DNA of 42,934 nt from Ferrimonas sediminum (GTDB lineage: Bacteria > Pseudomonadota > Gammaproteobacteria > Enterobacterales > Shewanellaceae). The stretch covers positions 1 through 42,934 of the forward strand of contig NZ_FNEM01000025.1 of NCBI RefSeq assembly GCF_900100175.1, given 5' to 3'. Below the pieces are notes generated by a model, which had not been told where the DNA came from, made no database searches, and saw only the letters and a list, made by a program, of their open reading frames with translations. Positions within the stretch are counted from its first letter, which is position 1. Every line of letters starts with the position of its first letter. Shown one piece after another: positions 1 to 8,371 of this stretch. The translations under genes were made by a program, and so were the position numbers.

Positions 1-18
1 ATCACCACAGTTTGCTGT

Positions 19-94
19 GGGCGATTAGCTCAGTTGGGAGAGCACCTGCCTTACAAGCAGGGGGTCACTGGTTCAAGCCCGGTATCGCCCACCA
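19..94 (+). tRNA. tRNA-Val (anticodon UAC)
   Basis: A 76-nt cloverleaf. The acceptor arm GGGCGAT (19-25) pairs with ATCGCCC (84-90), followed by discriminator A and an encoded CCA at 92-94. The anticodon stem CCTGC/GCAGG encloses the loop CTTACAA, with anticodon TAC at 52-54, which reads valine GUA and related codons. The T arm contains GGTTCAAGCCC. The short run before it probably belongs to a tRNA operon that starts outside the window, but nothing upstream can be seen. Confidence 0.97.
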
Positions 95-102
95 CATCTA
101 TC

Positions 103-135
103 AAAAAAAGCGAGTCCAACGACTCGCTTTTTTTG
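103..135 (+). terminator. Rho-independent terminator after tRNA-Val
   Basis: The stem AGCGAGTC/GACTCGCT with a CAAC loop is extended by an A run on the left and a T run on the right. It begins 9 nt after the tRNA CCA end and would end the tRNA transcript. Confidence 0.9.
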
Positions 136-270
136 TGCCTGAAGATCAGAACCACTGCCGATACCGCCACCAATTGATCCCTGCGTTCGTCACACAATAA
201 ATTAAAAAATCATCTGCCCGTACTTCGCTTTCGTACTAGGTTTACATTAGCCTTCACACGGAGATGAACC

Positions 271-495
271 ATGAGCAGTATCTCTCAATCCGCATCCCAA
301 AGCAGCATTGCCGAGTACCTGAGGCATGTACAGGGCGTGGATGCCGCCGCTGCCGATGCCGAGGCTGCCGCTATCATTGATAATTTTGAACGAATGAAAT
401 CAATGGGCTACATCAAAGGCTGGTGCTTTGATGAAGGTGGCCACCTGGATCTAATCCCCTCGGACACCATAGTTAAAATATTTGGCGACGAGTAA
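271..495 (+). CDS. Small conserved-looking protein of unknown function
   Basis: A 74-residue acidic protein that I do not recognise. The ATG at 271 follows a purine-rich stretch (CGGAGATGAACC). The N-terminus is Ser/Gln-rich, followed by an Ala/Asp-rich helical-looking segment and then a C-terminal part with a single Cys (GWCFDEGGHLDLIPSD). No signal peptide, membrane segment or metal motif is visible. It stands alone between the tRNA terminator and the MFS gene, about 100 nt before the latter on the same strand. Codon use resembles its neighbours, so it is probably a real gene. Function cannot be inferred. Confidence 0.65.
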   Translation: MSSISQSASQSSIAEYLRHVQGVDAAAADAEAAAIIDNFERMKSMGYIKGWCFDEGGHLDLIPSDTIVKIFGDE

Positions 496-563
496 GATCG
501 ACGACAACCGCTACCGGCTCCGTTCACCACGGCGCTTTACATCTGTCCTGTTTCAGCCCAGTA

Positions 564-583
564 TGTAAACACAATAGTTTACA
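564..583 (+). promoter_or_regulatory. Palindromic operator-like site before the MFS gene
   Basis: A perfect 20-bp dyad: TGTAAAC, six bases, GTTTACA. It lies immediately before the ribosome binding region of the MFS gene, where a bound repressor would block transcription. It resembles a TyrR box (TGTAAA-N6-TTTACA), but the outer hexamers are 8 bases apart rather than 6, so the cognate regulator is not assigned. Confidence 0.5.
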
Positions 584-595
584 AAAGGCGAGGCG

Positions 596-1804
596 ATGGA
601 CAGCCGTCCCTACTACACCTTTGGCGTCACTCTGTTGATCACCCTGATCAGTGTGTGTGGTATTGCCCTGCCCTACCCTATCCTTGCGCCTCTGTTTCTG
701 GATCTTCAACATCCGATCAGCCAGTTTGCCGGCATCCCGGAAAAACTGCTATTGGGGGCCGTACTGGCCATCTACCCTGTCGGCATTTTGATTGGCAGCA
801 ACTATCTGGGTGCCTGGTCCGACCGACTCGGACGGAAACGGGTACTTAGCTGGACCATGCTCGGCGCAACGCTGAGCTATGGACTGACCGCCTTTGCCAT
901 TGAACAGGGCAGCTTTCTGCTGTTTACTGCCAGCCGGCTACTGACCGGGCTGTTTGAAGGAAACCTGGCCATCGCCCGAGCGATTGCCGCCGACCTGCAC
1001 CCCAAAATCGATCGAACCCGCGCCTTTTCCTATCTGAGCGCCATGGGGTATGCCGGATACCTTATCGGCCCGGTTGTTGGAGGCTTTTTACTGCCACTAG
1101 GTGCCAGCCTGGCTTTCTGGGTTGCCGCTGCCGCCTGCGCGGCGGCAACCGGATTGATTTTGCTGGCACTGCCCAAGGATACCGGAGGCCGGTACCGGCA
1201 ACAGGGTTCCAGCCTGAGTTTGCTGAAGCACCCTCATTATCGGGATTTTTTTGTCTGCTACCTGATGCTGATGTTGGCCCTGAACGGCTTCTACGAGTTC
1301 TATCCGGTATGGCTGGTGGAGTACCGGCAATTCAACAGCGAGCAGATAGCCTGGGCCACGGTACTGCTGACTTCAGCCATGATCGCCACCGCCGTAATGG
1401 CAACCATGAAGGTAAAACGCTGGCTCGGCCTGGTCAGCGCCGGGGTAGTGGGAGTTCTGCTGTTTGCCGTCGCCATCGGCAGTTTTCCCTATGGCAACGG
1501 CGATTACCTGGCCAGCTTCATCGCCGCCGGCATCGGCATTGCGCTGTTTAATGCCATGATGCCGAGTTACCTGTCGGAACACGCCCAAGACAGCCAGGGC
1601 CAGGGACAGTTAATGGGGCTGCTGACCACGGTGTTTTGTTTGGGCAATGTCATCATCGCCATCGTCGGTGCCGCCCTGGCACTGGTGGATACCCGGCTGG
1701 TGTTGATGACCAGTGCCCTGCTGGCCGTTATCGCCTCGGGGCTGTTTTGGCGCCTGGCTCGTTCTGCCCCCAGAGGGGCAGAAACCATCCACTCCAATTC
1801 CTAG
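596..1804 (+). CDS. MFS transporter, probable drug/metabolite:proton antiporter
   Basis: A 402-residue integral membrane protein with about 12 hydrophobic segments. Motif A of the major facilitator superfamily is clear (GAWSDRLGRKR, residues 72-82). A motif-B-like RLLTGLFEGNLAIARA follows near 114-129. A motif-C-like GYAGYLIGPVVGG lies near 151-163 and is typical of proton-coupled exporters. Length and layout fit the 12-helix family. The substrate is unknown. The ATG at 596 follows an AAGGCG ribosome binding site, just downstream of a perfect palindrome that may be an operator. The stop codon overlaps that of the convergent peptidase gene within CTAG. An efflux role is inferred from the motifs. 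Confidence 0.85.
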   Translation: MDSRPYYTFGVTLLITLISVCGIALPYPILAPLFLDLQHPISQFAGIPEKLLLGAVLAIYPVGILIGSNYLGAWSDRLGRKRVLSWTMLGATLSYGLTAFAIEQGSFLLFTASRLLTGLFEGNLAIARAIAADLHPKIDRTRAFSYLSAMGYAGYLIGPVVGGFLLPLGASLAFWVAAAACAAATGLILLALPKDTGGRYRQQGSSLSLLKHPHYRDFFVCYLMLMLALNGFYEFYPVWLVEYRQFNSEQIAWATVLLTSAMIATAVMATMKVKRWLGLVSAGVVGVLLFAVAIGSFPYGNGDYLASFIAAGIGIALFNAMMPSYLSEHAQDSQGQGQLMGLLTTVFCLGNVIIAIVGAALALVDTRLVLMTSALLAVIASGLFWRLARSAPRGAETIHSNS

Positions 1805-3273
1805 GCCAGGTATCGGGCCGACAGGTGGTTGAGCAGAGCCTCGGCAGACAGGGGATGCCCCGTCATGTTGAGGCAAGACTGATTCAAGTCGGCGCCACCT
1901 CCATGGTGCCAAATCCCTGCCTGCAACTGCTGGCGCACCCACTGGCCCCGATCTTCAGGTCCACGATGCCACTGTGGGGACTGACGTAATCCGGCAAACA
2001 CCTGCGCCGCCGCCATCGCCCCGAGCGCATAGCTGGGGAAGTAGCCGAACTCACCGAAGCACCAGTGAATGTCCTGCAGACAGCCGTCCCGATTGTTGCC
2101 AGGGCTGACTCCCAACAGGGTGTGCATGCCCTGACGCCAGGCCTCAGGCAGATCAGACAGGGGCAGATCGCCGCTGATCAGCGCCTGCTCCAACTCCAAT
2201 CGCAACAGGATGTGCGCCGGGTAAGTCACCTCATCAGCCTCAACCCGAATCAAACTTGGCTGCACCCGGCCAATGTGAGCACTTAAGTTTTCTGCCTCTA
2301 AGCCAGGGTGTGCCCCCCAGTGGCGCTGCAGGAATTCCGACAACCACTGAATGAAATCCGGCTCTCTTGCCAGCTGCATCTCAAACGACAACGCCTGGGC
2401 TTCATGCAGGGCGGCGGACTGCACCCGGGCCATGGGCGTGTTGTGCCAACGAGCGTCGATCCCCTGCTCGAAACAACCGTGTCCCGCCTCATGGATCATG
2501 GAGTAGAGGGCGGACAGCGGCTGTTGCTTATCGTAGCGGGTGGTTATCCGCACATCCGATGGCACTCCGGCGCTAAAAGGGTGGGTGCTGGTATCGAGGC
2601 GGCCGCGGCCAAGATCAAAACCAAGCTCAGGCAACAACGCCTCCAGAGCCTTGCGCTGCTGATTCACTTCGACCTCAGGCAAAGGCACAACACTTCGGAC
2701 ACGGCTGCGCTCAGACGCTTCAGCAATCAGACCCGGAAGGCGATCTTTCAGAGGCGCAAACAGCTGGTTGAGTTGCGTCAGGCTGATGTCCGGCTCAAAT
2801 TTGTTCAGTAACCCTTGATACAGTGGCGCCTGCGCTGACGAGCGCCGGATCTCCGCCTCCTCCTTCAATAACGCCAATACTGGCTCAAATGCCGTTTTGA
2901 ACAGAGAAAAGTCATCCTCTTTTCTGGCCTGGCGCCAGCGGTTTTCACAGGCCACGGACAGTGTCACCCTGCGACGCACAAACTCGTCGTCCAACAGGGT
3001 CGCATCCCGAACCCGGCGCACCATCAACTCCAGCATCCGCCGCTGGCTGGCCGACAACGGCAACTGACCCAGCTGAGACAGAGTATCGGGCAAGCCGGGA
3101 TCGCGCAGCCTTCGGTTGATCACCAGTTGTAACTCGGCCATGGCCTCGGCTCTGGTCTCCTGCCCCCGGTCGCTGAGCAGGGTGGCCTGATCCCACTCCA
3201 TTAACGCCATAGCGTGCTCTAAGTGGGAAATTCCTGAAAAATGTTGCTCCAGATCACTCCATGTCTGTGTCAT
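1801..3273 (-). CDS. Carboxypeptidase Taq family metallopeptidase (M32)
   Basis: A 490-residue cytoplasmic metallocarboxypeptidase, the usual length for family M32. The zinc motif HEAGH is at residues 261-265. The family's HPF is at 231-233 and DVRITTRY at 240-247. The third ligand is expected at Glu291 in HEAQALSFE. M32 enzymes remove C-terminal residues from peptides and probably act in peptide turnover. No signal peptide is seen. The ATG at 3273 has a moderate GGGGT ribosome binding site. The gene is divergent from the LysR gene and convergent with the MFS gene, with which it shares the last 4 bases. Confidence 0.93.
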   Translation of the reverse strand: MTQTWSDLEQHFSGISHLEHAMALMEWDQATLLSDRGQETRAEAMAELQLVINRRLRDPGLPDTLSQLGQLPLSASQRRMLELMVRRVRDATLLDDEFVRRRVTLSVACENRWRQARKEDDFSLFKTAFEPVLALLKEEAEIRRSSAQAPLYQGLLNKFEPDISLTQLNQLFAPLKDRLPGLIAEASERSRVRSVVPLPEVEVNQQRKALEALLPELGFDLGRGRLDTSTHPFSAGVPSDVRITTRYDKQQPLSALYSMIHEAGHGCFEQGIDARWHNTPMARVQSAALHEAQALSFEMQLAREPDFIQWLSEFLQRHWGAHPGLEAENLSAHIGRVQPSLIRVEADEVTYPAHILLRLELEQALISGDLPLSDLPEAWRQGMHTLLGVSPGNNRDGCLQDIHWCFGEFGYFPSYALGAMAAAQVFAGLRQSPQWHRGPEDRGQWVRQQLQAGIWHHGGGADLNQSCLNMTGHPLSAEALLNHLSARYLA

Positions 3274-3354
3274 CGATCTACCCCGTTCAAGTTAGAGTCA
3301 GAATTCTATAGGCGTGAGCGCATTTGTTTGGCATAGTAATAAAACATTGATATT

Positions 3355-3377
3355 AATTCTTCAAAATAACAAGAATT
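3355..3377 (+). promoter_or_regulatory. Dyad next to the lysR start, candidate autoregulatory site
   Basis: The inverted repeat AATTCTT, 9 bases, AAGAATT ends 4 nt before the ATG of the LysR gene, in an AT-rich divergent intergenic region. It covers the place where the ribosome binding site should be. Position and AT-rich symmetry suit a LysR-family site, but this is inference. Confidence 0.35.
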
Positions 3378-3381
3378 CGTT

Positions 3382-4269
3382 ATGGACCTCCGTCAACTAC
3401 GCAATTTCGTTACCGTCGCCGAACAGAGCAGTTTTACCCGGGCTGCTCGTATTCTGGGTGTCGCCCAGCCGGCAGTCAGCACGGCCATCAAAAAACTGGA
3501 GACCGAGCTCGGACTGGTGTTGTTGCATCGCCAGGACAAGCGGGTTCAACTCACTGCCGAGGGACAAGAACTGCTTCCCCATGCCAAAGAGATCCTTTCG
3601 CGGGTCGAGCTGGCTGAATCGGCCATGACCCGACTGCAGCAACTGGGCCGGGGTGAGGTTCGCATCGCCCTGCCCGGGATGATCGGCTCCTACTACTTCC
3701 CTGCCCTGCTGATGGCGTTCCATCACCGTTACCCTGAGCTGAAACTGTCGCTGATTGAAGCGGGCACACGGGAGATTCAATCGATGATCGAGCGGGACGA
3801 AATCGACATCGGTATCGTCATCGACGGAGACGCTCAAACCACGCTGGAAACCATTCCTCTAACCAAGGAAGAGATGATCGTGGCCTGTAGCCTCGACCAC
3901 CCGTTGGCAGAGCTGGAGTCGGTGAACTTTGAAGATTTCATGGAGCATGAACTGGTGATGTTCAAGCGCGGCTATTACCACCGCGAGCGCATGGATCAAC
4001 TGGCCAAGGCCCATAATCTGGAGCCTCAACTGGCGTTTGAGACCAACCTGATTGAGCTGATTCGCTCCATTGTGCGCCAGGGCTTTGCGATCACCACGGT
4101 ATTAAAGATGGTGGTGGAGAATGACCCCCAGATTAAGGCGATCTCCTTTGAAGAGCCGTTGTTCATGGATCTGCATGTGGCCTGGAAACGCGGCCGGGCA
4201 CTGACTCAGGCAGACCGCACCTTCCTGGACTTTCTGCTCGAACAGCGAGACACCGAGAAGTCTCTGTAA
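3382..4269 (+). CDS. LysR family transcriptional regulator
   Basis: A 295-residue LTTR. The N-terminal winged helix-turn-helix is textbook: MDLRQLRNFVTVAEQSSFT, then AARILGVAQPAVSTAIKKLE, up to about residue 60. The remainder is a type-2 periplasmic-binding-like effector domain from about 90. It is divergent from the M32 peptidase gene and convergent with maiA at the end of the homogentisate operon. The target could be the peptidase, itself, or the tyrosine pathway, and the sequence does not decide. Its ribosome binding site is weak and overlaps an inverted repeat. Confidence 0.92.
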   Translation: MDLRQLRNFVTVAEQSSFTRAARILGVAQPAVSTAIKKLETELGLVLLHRQDKRVQLTAEGQELLPHAKEILSRVELAESAMTRLQQLGRGEVRIALPGMIGSYYFPALLMAFHHRYPELKLSLIEAGTREIQSMIERDEIDIGIVIDGDAQTTLETIPLTKEEMIVACSLDHPLAELESVNFEDFMEHELVMFKRGYYHRERMDQLAKAHNLEPQLAFETNLIELIRSIVRQGFAITTVLKMVVENDPQIKAISFEEPLFMDLHVAWKRGRALTQADRTFLDFLLEQRDTEKSL

Positions 4270-4287
4270 TCCGGCCCCCGGCTGCGG

Positions 4288-4938
4288 TCAGACGACCGCA
4301 TCCGGCTGGTTCTCCGGCGCCGCTTCGGCAAATGACGTCATCTGCCGGCACCGGCGAACGATGCCATTGAGCAAGGGATACTCCTGCATGGGCACATTGA
4401 AACGCTCGGCATTGTAGACCTGGGGCACCAGACAGACGTCGGCCATGGAGACCACATCACCAACGCAGAACAGTCCCGAGGTCTGCTCCAGTTGCAGCTC
4501 AAAACCGGCAAAGGCAGTCTTGACCCAATGCCGGTACCACCTCGCTTTTTGCCCATCGTCCACCCCCAACTCTACCGTCAGGTATTTCAACACCCGCAGG
4601 TTATTTAACGGATGGCAATCAATGGCTATGTTGTGGGCCATCGCCCTGACCTTGGCCCGGGCCGTGGGTTCATCGGGCAACAGAGGCCTGTCCGGGTACG
4701 CCTCATCCAGATATTCAATGATCGCCAGAGACTGATTCAGAATCAGGTCGCCGTCCTGCAAAGTGGGCACCAGGTGGTTGGGGTTTAACACCCCGTACGC
4801 CGGCAGGTGCTGCTCGCCACCGTTGTTAATCAGGTTCACCGAGATGTTTTCATACTCCAGCCCTTTGAGTGCGCAGGCAATCCTTACCCGATAAGCCGCA
4901 CTCGAGCGCCAGTATCCGTACAATTTGAGCATCGGCAA
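4288..4938 (-). CDS. maiA: Maleylacetoacetate isomerase
   Basis: A 216-residue zeta-class glutathione transferase-like enzyme that converts maleylacetoacetate to fumarylacetoacetate using glutathione. The thioredoxin-fold N-terminus carries SSAAYRVRIA at 12-21, the bacterial form of the zeta motif SSCSWRVRIA, with Ala in place of Cys. NHLVPTL and the SLAIIEYLDE segment bind glutathione in the family. It is the last gene of hppD-hmgA-fahA-maiA. I take the TTG at 4938 as start because AAGGGG lies 6 nt before it; the ATG at 4932 would be 12 nt away. fahA ends 10 nt upstream. Confidence 0.93.
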   Translation of the reverse strand: MPMLKLYGYWRSSAAYRVRIACALKGLEYENISVNLINNGGEQHLPAYGVLNPNHLVPTLQDGDLILNQSLAIIEYLDEAYPDRPLLPDEPTARAKVRAMAHNIAIDCHPLNNLRVLKYLTVELGVDDGQKARWYRHWVKTAFAGFELQLEQTSGLFCVGDVVSMADVCLVPQVYNAERFNVPMQEYPLLNGIVRRCRQMTSFAEAAPENQPDAVV

Positions 4939-4948
4939 TGATGACCCC

Positions 4949-5929
4949 TTAAGACTCGACCAGTCTCTGTTCTATAGCACCAAAAATGGAATCTTGCCTT
5001 AAATCAAACATCTCAATTCTAACGACATCGCCAAATTGCATAAAAGGAGTGACCGGTTTGCCGTGCTCAATGATCTCCAGCATCCGCTTCTCTGCCAGGC
5101 AGGAGGAGCCGGCGCTGCGATCGTAGTTGGAGACGGTGCCTGACCCGATGATGCAGCCGCTGCCCAGGGGGCGGCTCTTGGCGGCATGAGCAACCAGGGT
5201 CGGGAAGTCAAAGGTCATGTCGACGCCGGCATCGGGGCGGCCAAAGCAGTCACCATTAAGGTGGGTGACCAGAGGCAGGTGAACCTTGCCGTCACGCCAC
5301 TGCTCGCCGAGCTCATCGGGAGTGACCGCCACCGGAGAGAAGGCGCTGGACGGTTTGGACTGATAGAAGCCAAATCCCTTGGCCAGTTCGCCGGGAATCA
5401 GGTTACGCAGGGACACATCGTTAACCAGCATTAGCAATTTGATGTGTTCCCCAGCGGCAGAAGCTTCGACTCCCATGGGCACATCATCGGTAATCACCGC
5501 AATCTCTGATTCAAAATCCACTCCCCAGTCGGTAGTGGGCATGCGGATCGCTTCGTAGGGGGCCAGGAAGGTGTCCGAGCCGCCCTGATAGATCAGCGGA
5601 TCGGTCCAGAAACTCTCCGGCATGTCGGCGCCACGGGCTTTGCGCACCAACTCCACATGGTTGACGTAGGCACTGCCATCGGCCCACTGATAGGCCCGGG
5701 GCAAGGGTGAATGGCACTGGGTCTGATCGAAGTCAAAGGCATCAATGAGCGCCCCCTCATTGAGCTGTTGGTACCTTTGCTCCAGCCTGGGGGCCAGCTG
5801 CTGCCACTGATCCAGTGCCTGTTGCAGGGTCGAGGCGATGTCGGTGGCCAGGGCGGCATGGCGAAGATCACGACTCACCAGCACCAGCTCGCCATCGCGA
5901 CCGCTGCGGTTCAAGGTGGCTAATTTCAT
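4949..5929 (-). CDS. fahA: Fumarylacetoacetate hydrolase
   Basis: A 326-residue enzyme of the FAH family, the short bacterial form. It cleaves fumarylacetoacetate to fumarate and acetoacetate, the last step of tyrosine breakdown. The conserved core is visible: DFESEIAVITDDVPMG (metal-binding acidic residues), FYQSKPSSAFSPVAV, and GSGTVSNYDRSAGSSCLAEKR near the C-terminus. The ATG at 5929 follows AAGGAAATCC. It sits 10 nt after hmgA and 10 nt before maiA, so the operon is compact and probably translationally coupled. Confidence 0.94.
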   Translation of the reverse strand: MKLATLNRSGRDGELVLVSRDLRHAALATDIASTLQQALDQWQQLAPRLEQRYQQLNEGALIDAFDFDQTQCHSPLPRAYQWADGSAYVNHVELVRKARGADMPESFWTDPLIYQGGSDTFLAPYEAIRMPTTDWGVDFESEIAVITDDVPMGVEASAAGEHIKLLMLVNDVSLRNLIPGELAKGFGFYQSKPSSAFSPVAVTPDELGEQWRDGKVHLPLVTHLNGDCFGRPDAGVDMTFDFPTLVAHAAKSRPLGSGCIIGSGTVSNYDRSAGSSCLAEKRMLEIIEHGKPVTPFMQFGDVVRIEMFDLRQDSIFGAIEQRLVES

Positions 5930-5939
5930 ATGGATTTCC

Positions 5940-7070
5940 TTATTCTTTTACTTGCCAACTGCTGGCGTAATCCGGGTTTTCCAGGGCCTGGGCCGCCTCG
6001 GACAACTGCAGCGGATCCCGAGTATCAATCATCACCGCCACTTCATCGGTGAAGGTCTTTTGGTGGGCCATCCCGGCGGCAAACGCCTTGGGGTGGGGCC
6101 CGTGGGTAAAGCCACAAGGGTGGAACGTCACCATGCCCGCATCGATGTTGTCACGGCTGAAAAAATCGCCGGCGTGGTAGAACAGCACCTCATCGTAATC
6201 GTCGTTGTTGTGGTAAAACGGCACTTTCAAGGCACCGGGATCACTCTCAATCGGACGAGGAACGAAGGTGCAGACCACAAAGCGACTGGCCACAAAGGTG
6301 GTGTGGGCCGAGGGCGGCAGATGATAGCGGTGACTCATCAACGGGCGGATGTCTCGCCAGTTAATGCGCACCGGCGCCAGATCCCCATGCCAGCCGATGG
6401 CATCCAGGGGGTTAAAGGGATAGCGAACTTCAGACAGGGCATCGAGGCGCTTCACTTTGACAGTCCAGGGCTGTTCGTCCTGCTGAGCCAGGAATGCGTC
6501 ATTGATACGTGGCATGTCCAGCATGGCCGGGTCAAAGATGGCATGAGGACCGACGATGCCCTTGTCGGGCAACTGAAAGCTGTCTCCGCTGGCCTCAATC
6601 ATCAGGATCTGCAGCGGCTCAAGCACCTCCAGTCGCCACATCGTGGATCGTGGCAACATCAGATAATCACCGGTTTCCAGTGTCAGGTGGCCATAGTCAC
6701 AATAGAGCTCGGCACGGCCAGCATGGATGAACAGCAACTCGTCGCCATCGGCATTGCGCATCAGCTCGGTCATGCTGTGGTCGAGGTGCCATAACCTCAT
6801 CTGGCAGTGGCTGTTGTGCAGGAATGCCGGCACCTGCCAGGGCACAGGGTGGCGCTGCTGCTGTCGATTGAGATCCAGTGCCCGCGGCCTCAGTGGCCCC
6901 TGCCAATCACTCCAGCCTGTGGGCGGATGCCGGTGATGAAAGTGTGCCGCCGGACCAAAGAAGCCGGCCCGACCCGCTTCCCGCTCATAAATCGCCTGCT
7001 CCGGCAGATCGGCATGGGCCTGGCGGGAGACCGTGCCCTCTTTGTGTGGAAAACTGATCCATTTACGCAT
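5940..7070 (-). CDS. hmgA: Homogentisate 1,2-dioxygenase
   Basis: A 376-residue cupin-fold non-haem iron dioxygenase that opens the ring of homogentisate to give maleylacetoacetate. The signature HGPHPKAF appears in GFTHGPHPKAFAAGM, preceded by LFYHAGDFFSRDNIDAG. It is of the shorter bacterial type found in Shewanella-like organisms rather than the roughly 430-residue form. The ATG at 7070 follows GGGGAG. It lies 50 nt after hppD and directly before fahA. Loss of this gene normally gives brown pyomelanin from homogentisate (known of the pathway). Confidence 0.93.
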   Translation of the reverse strand: MRKWISFPHKEGTVSRQAHADLPEQAIYEREAGRAGFFGPAAHFHHRHPPTGWSDWQGPLRPRALDLNRQQQRHPVPWQVPAFLHNSHCQMRLWHLDHSMTELMRNADGDELLFIHAGRAELYCDYGHLTLETGDYLMLPRSTMWRLEVLEPLQILMIEASGDSFQLPDKGIVGPHAIFDPAMLDMPRINDAFLAQQDEQPWTVKVKRLDALSEVRYPFNPLDAIGWHGDLAPVRINWRDIRPLMSHRYHLPPSAHTTFVASRFVVCTFVPRPIESDPGALKVPFYHNNDDYDEVLFYHAGDFFSRDNIDAGMVTFHPCGFTHGPHPKAFAAGMAHQKTFTDEVAVMIDTRDPLQLSEAAQALENPDYASSWQVKE

Positions 7071-7120
7071 AGCAACTCCCCAGGGTTTGCGGAAATCGGG
7101 GCTCGTGCGAGCCCCGCCAA

Positions 7121-8188
7121 TCAGATCACGCCACGGCGAATCTGATCTTCCTCGATGGACTCAAACAGAGCCTTGAAGTTACCCTCCCCGAACCCTTCGT
7201 TGCCCTTGCGCTGAATGATCTCGAAGAACACCGGCCCAATGACGGTCTGAGTGAAGATCTGCAGCAGAATGCCATCTTTCATCGGCGCACCATCGATAAG
7301 GATACGCAGCTCCCGCAGACGCTCCTTGTCCTCCTGGTGACCTTCGACCCGCTGATCGATCTTTTCGTAGTAAGTGTCCGGGGTCGGCATGAACTCCATG
7401 CCACCGGCGCGCAGATCAGACACGGTCTGGTAGATGTCCTCGGTCGTCAGGGCGATGTGCTGGATGCCCTCGCCTTTGTATTCTCTGAGGTACTCCTCAA
7501 TCTGCGACTTGTCGTCAGAAGACTCGTTGATGGGGATGCGAATCTTGCCGCAGGGGCCGGTCATGGCCCGGCTGACCAAACCGGTCAGCTTGCCCTCAAT
7601 GTCGAAATAGCGGATCTCACGGAAGTTGCCGATGCGTTCATAGAACCCGGCCCACTTGTTCATGTTGCCCTGAAATACGTTGTGGGTCAGGTGATCGATC
7701 TCGAGCAGGCCCTTGTCGTTGGCAGCCAGTGCCTGTTGCCATTGATCGTAGAACTGGAAATCCACATCGTAGATGCTGTTGTCGCCGTAACGGTCGACAA
7801 AGTACAGCGTCGACTCGCCAATCCCCTCGACCGCCGGAATGTTCAACTCCATGGGACCAATGTTGCCTTCGAACCGCGTTGCCCCATTCTCAATGGCGTG
7901 AGCCTGTGCCTTGGCGGAATCGGCCACCCGCCACGCCATGCCACACACCGACGGACCGTGCAACGCCGCAAATTCGGCCGCCTGCGAGTGAGGCTGGGCA
8001 TTGATGATGAAGTTGATGTCGCCCTGACGATACAACCAGGCCTGCTTGCTACGGTGCTTGGCAATTTCGGTAAACCCCAGTAAACCGAACAGCTGCTTCA
8101 GCTTCTCAATCCCCTCTGCATCGGGGGCGGTGTACTCCACAAATTCAAACCCGTCGGTTCCCAGTGGATTGTAATCCGTTATCGCCAT
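7121..8188 (-). CDS. hppD: 4-hydroxyphenylpyruvate dioxygenase
   Basis: A 355-residue enzyme of the vicinal oxygen chelate fold. It converts 4-hydroxyphenylpyruvate to homogentisate. The predicted iron ligands are His166 (IDHLTH), His244 (GIQHIAL) and Glu323 (FFEIIQRKGNEGFGEGNF), all in place. The start is the ATG at 8188, with an AGGGAG site upstream. The frame stays open for about 35 codons further, but that extension has no family counterpart. It is the first gene of the hppD-hmgA-fahA-maiA operon. The upstream region has a CRP-like site and a TyrR-box-like site. Confidence 0.95.
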   Translation of the reverse strand: MAITDYNPLGTDGFEFVEYTAPDAEGIEKLKQLFGLLGFTEIAKHRSKQAWLYRQGDINFIINAQPHSQAAEFAALHGPSVCGMAWRVADSAKAQAHAIENGATRFEGNIGPMELNIPAVEGIGESTLYFVDRYGDNSIYDVDFQFYDQWQQALAANDKGLLEIDHLTHNVFQGNMNKWAGFYERIGNFREIRYFDIEGKLTGLVSRAMTGPCGKIRIPINESSDDKSQIEEYLREYKGEGIQHIALTTEDIYQTVSDLRAGGMEFMPTPDTYYEKIDQRVEGHQEDKERLRELRILIDGAPMKDGILLQIFTQTVIGPVFFEIIQRKGNEGFGEGNFKALFESIEEDQIRRGVI

Positions 8189-8314
8189 GGTCTTCTCCCT
8201 TGTTGATTGCGCTGTTGCTGCTCGGCCTTCTATTTTTTTGAGCCGATGCAGGGTCTGCCGGTGGCCTGTGGCACACCGGACACGATTAACCAAACGCTAA
8301 CAAAGATTGAGCTT

Positions 8315-8330
8315 CGTGACAGGGATCACA
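8315..8330 (-). promoter_or_regulatory. CRP-like binding site upstream of hppD
   Basis: Reading towards hppD the sequence is TGTGA, six bases, TCACG, which matches 9 of 10 positions of the CRP consensus TGTGA-N6-TCACA. It lies about 127 nt before the hppD start. This fits cAMP-dependent activation of a catabolic operon. The core promoter downstream was not clear to me. Confidence 0.5.
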
Positions 8331-8353
8331 GAAAGGTTAGGGCGGGAAGAAGA

Positions 8354-8371
8354 TGTCACCCCTGGTTTACA
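8354..8371 (-). promoter_or_regulatory. TyrR-box-like site upstream of hppD
   Basis: TGTCAC, six bases, TTTACA matches 10 of 12 positions of TGTAAA-N6-TTTACA. It lies about 166 nt before hppD and 27 nt beyond the tyrR stop. It overlaps a hairpin with 8-bp arms, CACCCCTG/CAGGGGTG (8357-8377). That hairpin may instead act as a weak tyrR terminator, so the resemblance could be partly fortuitous. Confidence 0.35.

Noticed and set aside
5-20. Hairpin CCACAG-TTTG-CTGTGG before the tRNA
   Set aside because: It overlaps the first two bases of tRNA-Val and has no T run; probably spacer structure processed away.
274-495. Antitoxin or toxin-antitoxin partner for the small gene
   Set aside because: No second small gene is adjacent and no DNA-binding or toxin motif is visible.
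564-583. Reading the MFS upstream palindrome as a TyrR box
   Set aside because: The hexamers TGTAAA and TTTACA are 8 nt apart instead of 6, so helical phasing differs; kept as an unassigned operator-like site.
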